Positions 62,304 through 64,000 of a stretch of 64,000 nt of DNA are shown here, piece after piece. How positions within the stretch are numbered: position 1 is the stretch's first letter; every line of letters starts with the position of its first letter. The DNA comes from an uncultured Acetatifactor sp. (GTDB lineage Bacteria > Bacillota > Clostridia > Lachnospirales > Lachnospiraceae). The translations under genes were made by a program, and so were the position numbers. Under the pieces are notes generated by a model. It was not told the DNA's origin. It worked only from the letters and a program-made list of their open reading frames with translations, and did no database searches. The stretch spans positions 1-64,000 of the forward strand of contig CAJTOJ010000020.1 of assembly GCA_910577665.1 (NCBI GenBank), read 5' to 3'.

Positions 62304-64000
62304 TCACAGTCCTGGAGGATTTGCAACAAAATTTCCCGGCGTCATCCCCGTCTCCTTCCGGAACGCCCGCCTGAAGGTCTTGGAGCTGGCGTATCCCACC
62401 ATCCCGCTGATCTGCTCCAGAGTAAACTCCCCGGAACGGATCAGAACCTGTGCCTTTCTGATCCTGAGACGGTTCACATAGTCCAGAATCCCTTCCCCTG
62501 TCTCCTCCTTGAACACCCTGGAAATATATTTGGGATTCCGGTCAATTTCCTCAGCTATGGTGCTGATATTCAGATCGCTGTCCTCAAAATGCGCCTCCAC
62601 ATACGCAAGGATGCTCTGTACGATTCCGCTTCCGCCAGTTTCGTCCCTGCCGTCTATGTCCACAACCCCGCTCTTCTTCAACAGTTCCACACTCCTTAGG
62701 CCCTCCATCACGTCCTGGTAGATGAACCGAAGCTGCCCCGGCTCATCGATCATACTGCTGACCGCACCACAGACAGAGATCCCCAGCCGCTCTTTGATAA
62801 AGGAGCAAAGATACTCCGCCGCCTTCATAAGCTGCCCCTTCCAGGCCTTTTTCTCCTCTTCTGCGAAAAACAAGTAAAACAAATACTGCCCATCGTCTAT
62901 CCGGTAAAAAGTATGGCCTTCCATCAACTCTGAGAAAATATTATCCACCGCAAACAGCATCACTTCGTCCTGTAGGAACTGCTTTTCGTCCATAAGGGGC
63001 ACCTTGAAGCCTGCCAGCGCCATCTTCTGTCCGTTCTGTAGCTGTATCCTGTTTTCCATGGTATTGATCGCCCGCCCCTTCATCATGGCCAGCAGGTAAC
63101 TGCCCTGCATCCTCTCCTCCTGGGTAACTATATAGCGGTACATGGTATTCTTCTCTCCCATCAGCCTGAAATAAGCGTCTTCTATGAACTTGTATTCGTT
63201 TACCTTCCTTTTCCCGCTTTTTCCTTTTCCGCGCCACATTCCGAACAGACCTTTCCCTGGATCCGTATCCCCTGCCAGCTTCCGGATCAGCAGGTCTACA
63301 GGCTTGAAGTTCCTGTCCAGAATAAAGGACACACAGAAGATTCCCACCAGAAGCGTCACTGCCACGCTGAGAAACAGCACATTTCTGGCCTGCTTCAGCT
63401 CCCGCCAGAACTCATCCTTTGGAATCATAAGACAGTATTCCACATCGCTCCGGAAGGAACCTTTTCGGAGCTCCATATATTCCCTGGTTTCCGTCAGACT
63501 GCTGACGCCCCAGACTGGCTCCTGTCCATCCGGGACGTTACTTATCCCCTGGTTCGACAGTGCCAGCGCCGTCTCTCCATTTATACCGACCAGGAGCACA
63601 GAACCGTCCGACAGGGATCTCGTCAGTTCCTCCAGGGCAGAAACCGGAATCCCCAGGAACAAATTGAAAGCCTCATATTGGGCATAACGATTCACGCTGT
63701 TCCCGTAGACCAGACAGGTTTTGTCTGTCCTATGATGAAAATATCGGCCAAGGAAAAAATCATCCATATATTCCCCGGACAGCGCCTCCATCCATTCCTC
63801 ATAGGGAGCCACGTCAGAGAACGGAAGCTTCATACCATTATAATAATAAACGCTTTCATTTGCCCCGGCATTTCCTATCACATAATCCAGTTCCCTCAGA
63901 TAAATGGTGAAACTCACTTCCTGGTCATATTTTCTGATGGTAGCACTCAAAGCTGCCACATCATAGTAGAACTGTGCATCCTTTTTTCTGCTGCTGATCA
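62304..64000 (-). CDS. membrane AraC-type regulator, start outside the window
   Basis: The frame is open to the window end (SSRKKDAQFYYDVAALS precedes the first internal GTG). Visible are about 180 residues of an extracellular sensor, a span (VLFLSVAVTLLVGIFCVSFIL), a cytoplasmic region of about 240 residues, and an AraC domain: DSDLNISTIAEEIDRNPKYI and FTLEQISGMVGYASSKTFRRAF, ending GMTPGNFVANPPGL. It shares its layout with the regulator at 18539-20869. Its target is probably a transporter or hydrolase locus beyond the right edge. Nothing was found in the 240-bp gap between it and the amber-interrupted gene. Confidence 0.88.
   Translation of the reverse strand, partial: ISSRKKDAQFYYDVAALSATIRKYDQEVSFTIYLRELDYVIGNAGANESVYYYNGMKLPFSDVAPYEEWMEALSGEYMDDFFLGRYFHHRTDKTCLVYGNSVNRYAQYEAFNLFLGIPVSALEELTRSLSDGSVLLVGINGETALALSNQGISNVPDGQEPVWGVSSLTETREYMELRKGSFRSDVEYCLMIPKDEFWRELKQARNVLFLSVAVTLLVGIFCVSFILDRNFKPVDLLIRKLAGDTDPGKGLFGMWRGKGKSGKRKVNEYKFIEDAYFRLMGEKNTMYRYIVTQEERMQGSYLLAMMKGRAINTMENRIQLQNGQKMALAGFKVPLMDEKQFLQDEVMLFAVDNIFSELMEGHTFYRIDDGQYLFYLFFAEEEKKAWKGQLMKAAEYLCSFIKERLGISVCGAVSSMIDEPGQLRFIYQDVMEGLRSVELLKKSGVVDIDGRDETGGSGIVQSILAYVEAHFEDSDLNISTIAEEIDRNPKYISRVFKEETGEGILDYVNRLRIRKAQVLIRSGEFTLEQISGMVGYASSKTFRRAFRKETGMTPGNFVANPPGL

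Overview
The window reads as chromosomal DNA from a spore-forming gut Clostridium of the Lachnospiraceae type. The evidence is the spoVA sporulation genes, the CIRCE-controlled groESL operon, the LipO/LplB/LplC-type sugar transporters paired with YesN-like membrane AraC regulators, many glycoside hydrolases, and strong AGGAGG ribosome sites. No rRNA, tRNA or CRISPR array was seen. Almost all genes lie on the minus strand.

Left edge (1-2470): debris of a Tn4451-like mobilisable element (DUF3847 tail, MobA/MobL relaxase with two deletion scars, TnpW tail), abutting a truncated sugar-ABC permease and a scrap of a fucose mutarotase gene. Then comes a fucose-release and oxidation operon (2480-7570: dehydrogenase, aldo/keto reductase, GH29 fucosidase, FucU), an AT-rich membrane glycosyltransferase-like gene, and a decayed second copy of the fucosidase/fucU pair (9961-10290).

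Glycan locus (11-31 kb): an AraC regulator, then a same-strand series encoding two permeases, a solute-binding lipoprotein, a membrane AraC sensor, a sialidase-fold enzyme, a large GH106/GH2-like hydrolase and a DapA/NanA-type aldolase. It is flanked by spoVAC on one side and by spoVAA/spoVAB on the other. A second GH106-like hydrolase and an ABC exporter follow.

Envelope and housekeeping block (31-50 kb): a LytTR regulator with a LiaF-like membrane protein that carries a 30-bp coding tandem repeat; a FecR-domain lipoprotein; a small DUF3006-like protein; groESL; three small plus-strand genes; prfB with its programmed frameshift; secA; a chemoreceptor; and a YtrA-type GntR/ABC operon with a clear palindromic operator.

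Right part (50-64 kb): a FecR-DUF3160 lipoprotein followed by a CapA-like phosphatase, an AAA/DUF4143 ATPase, a GH2 glycosidase, an MGMT pseudogene, a MATE exporter, an AAA/DUF1703 gene broken by an in-frame amber codon, and the start-less end of another membrane AraC sensor.

The recurring themes are gene decay (seven or more identifiable remnants), duplicated fucose genes, intergenic hairpins and repeats, and hydrophilic Q/E/G-rich insertions in otherwise unrelated proteins.
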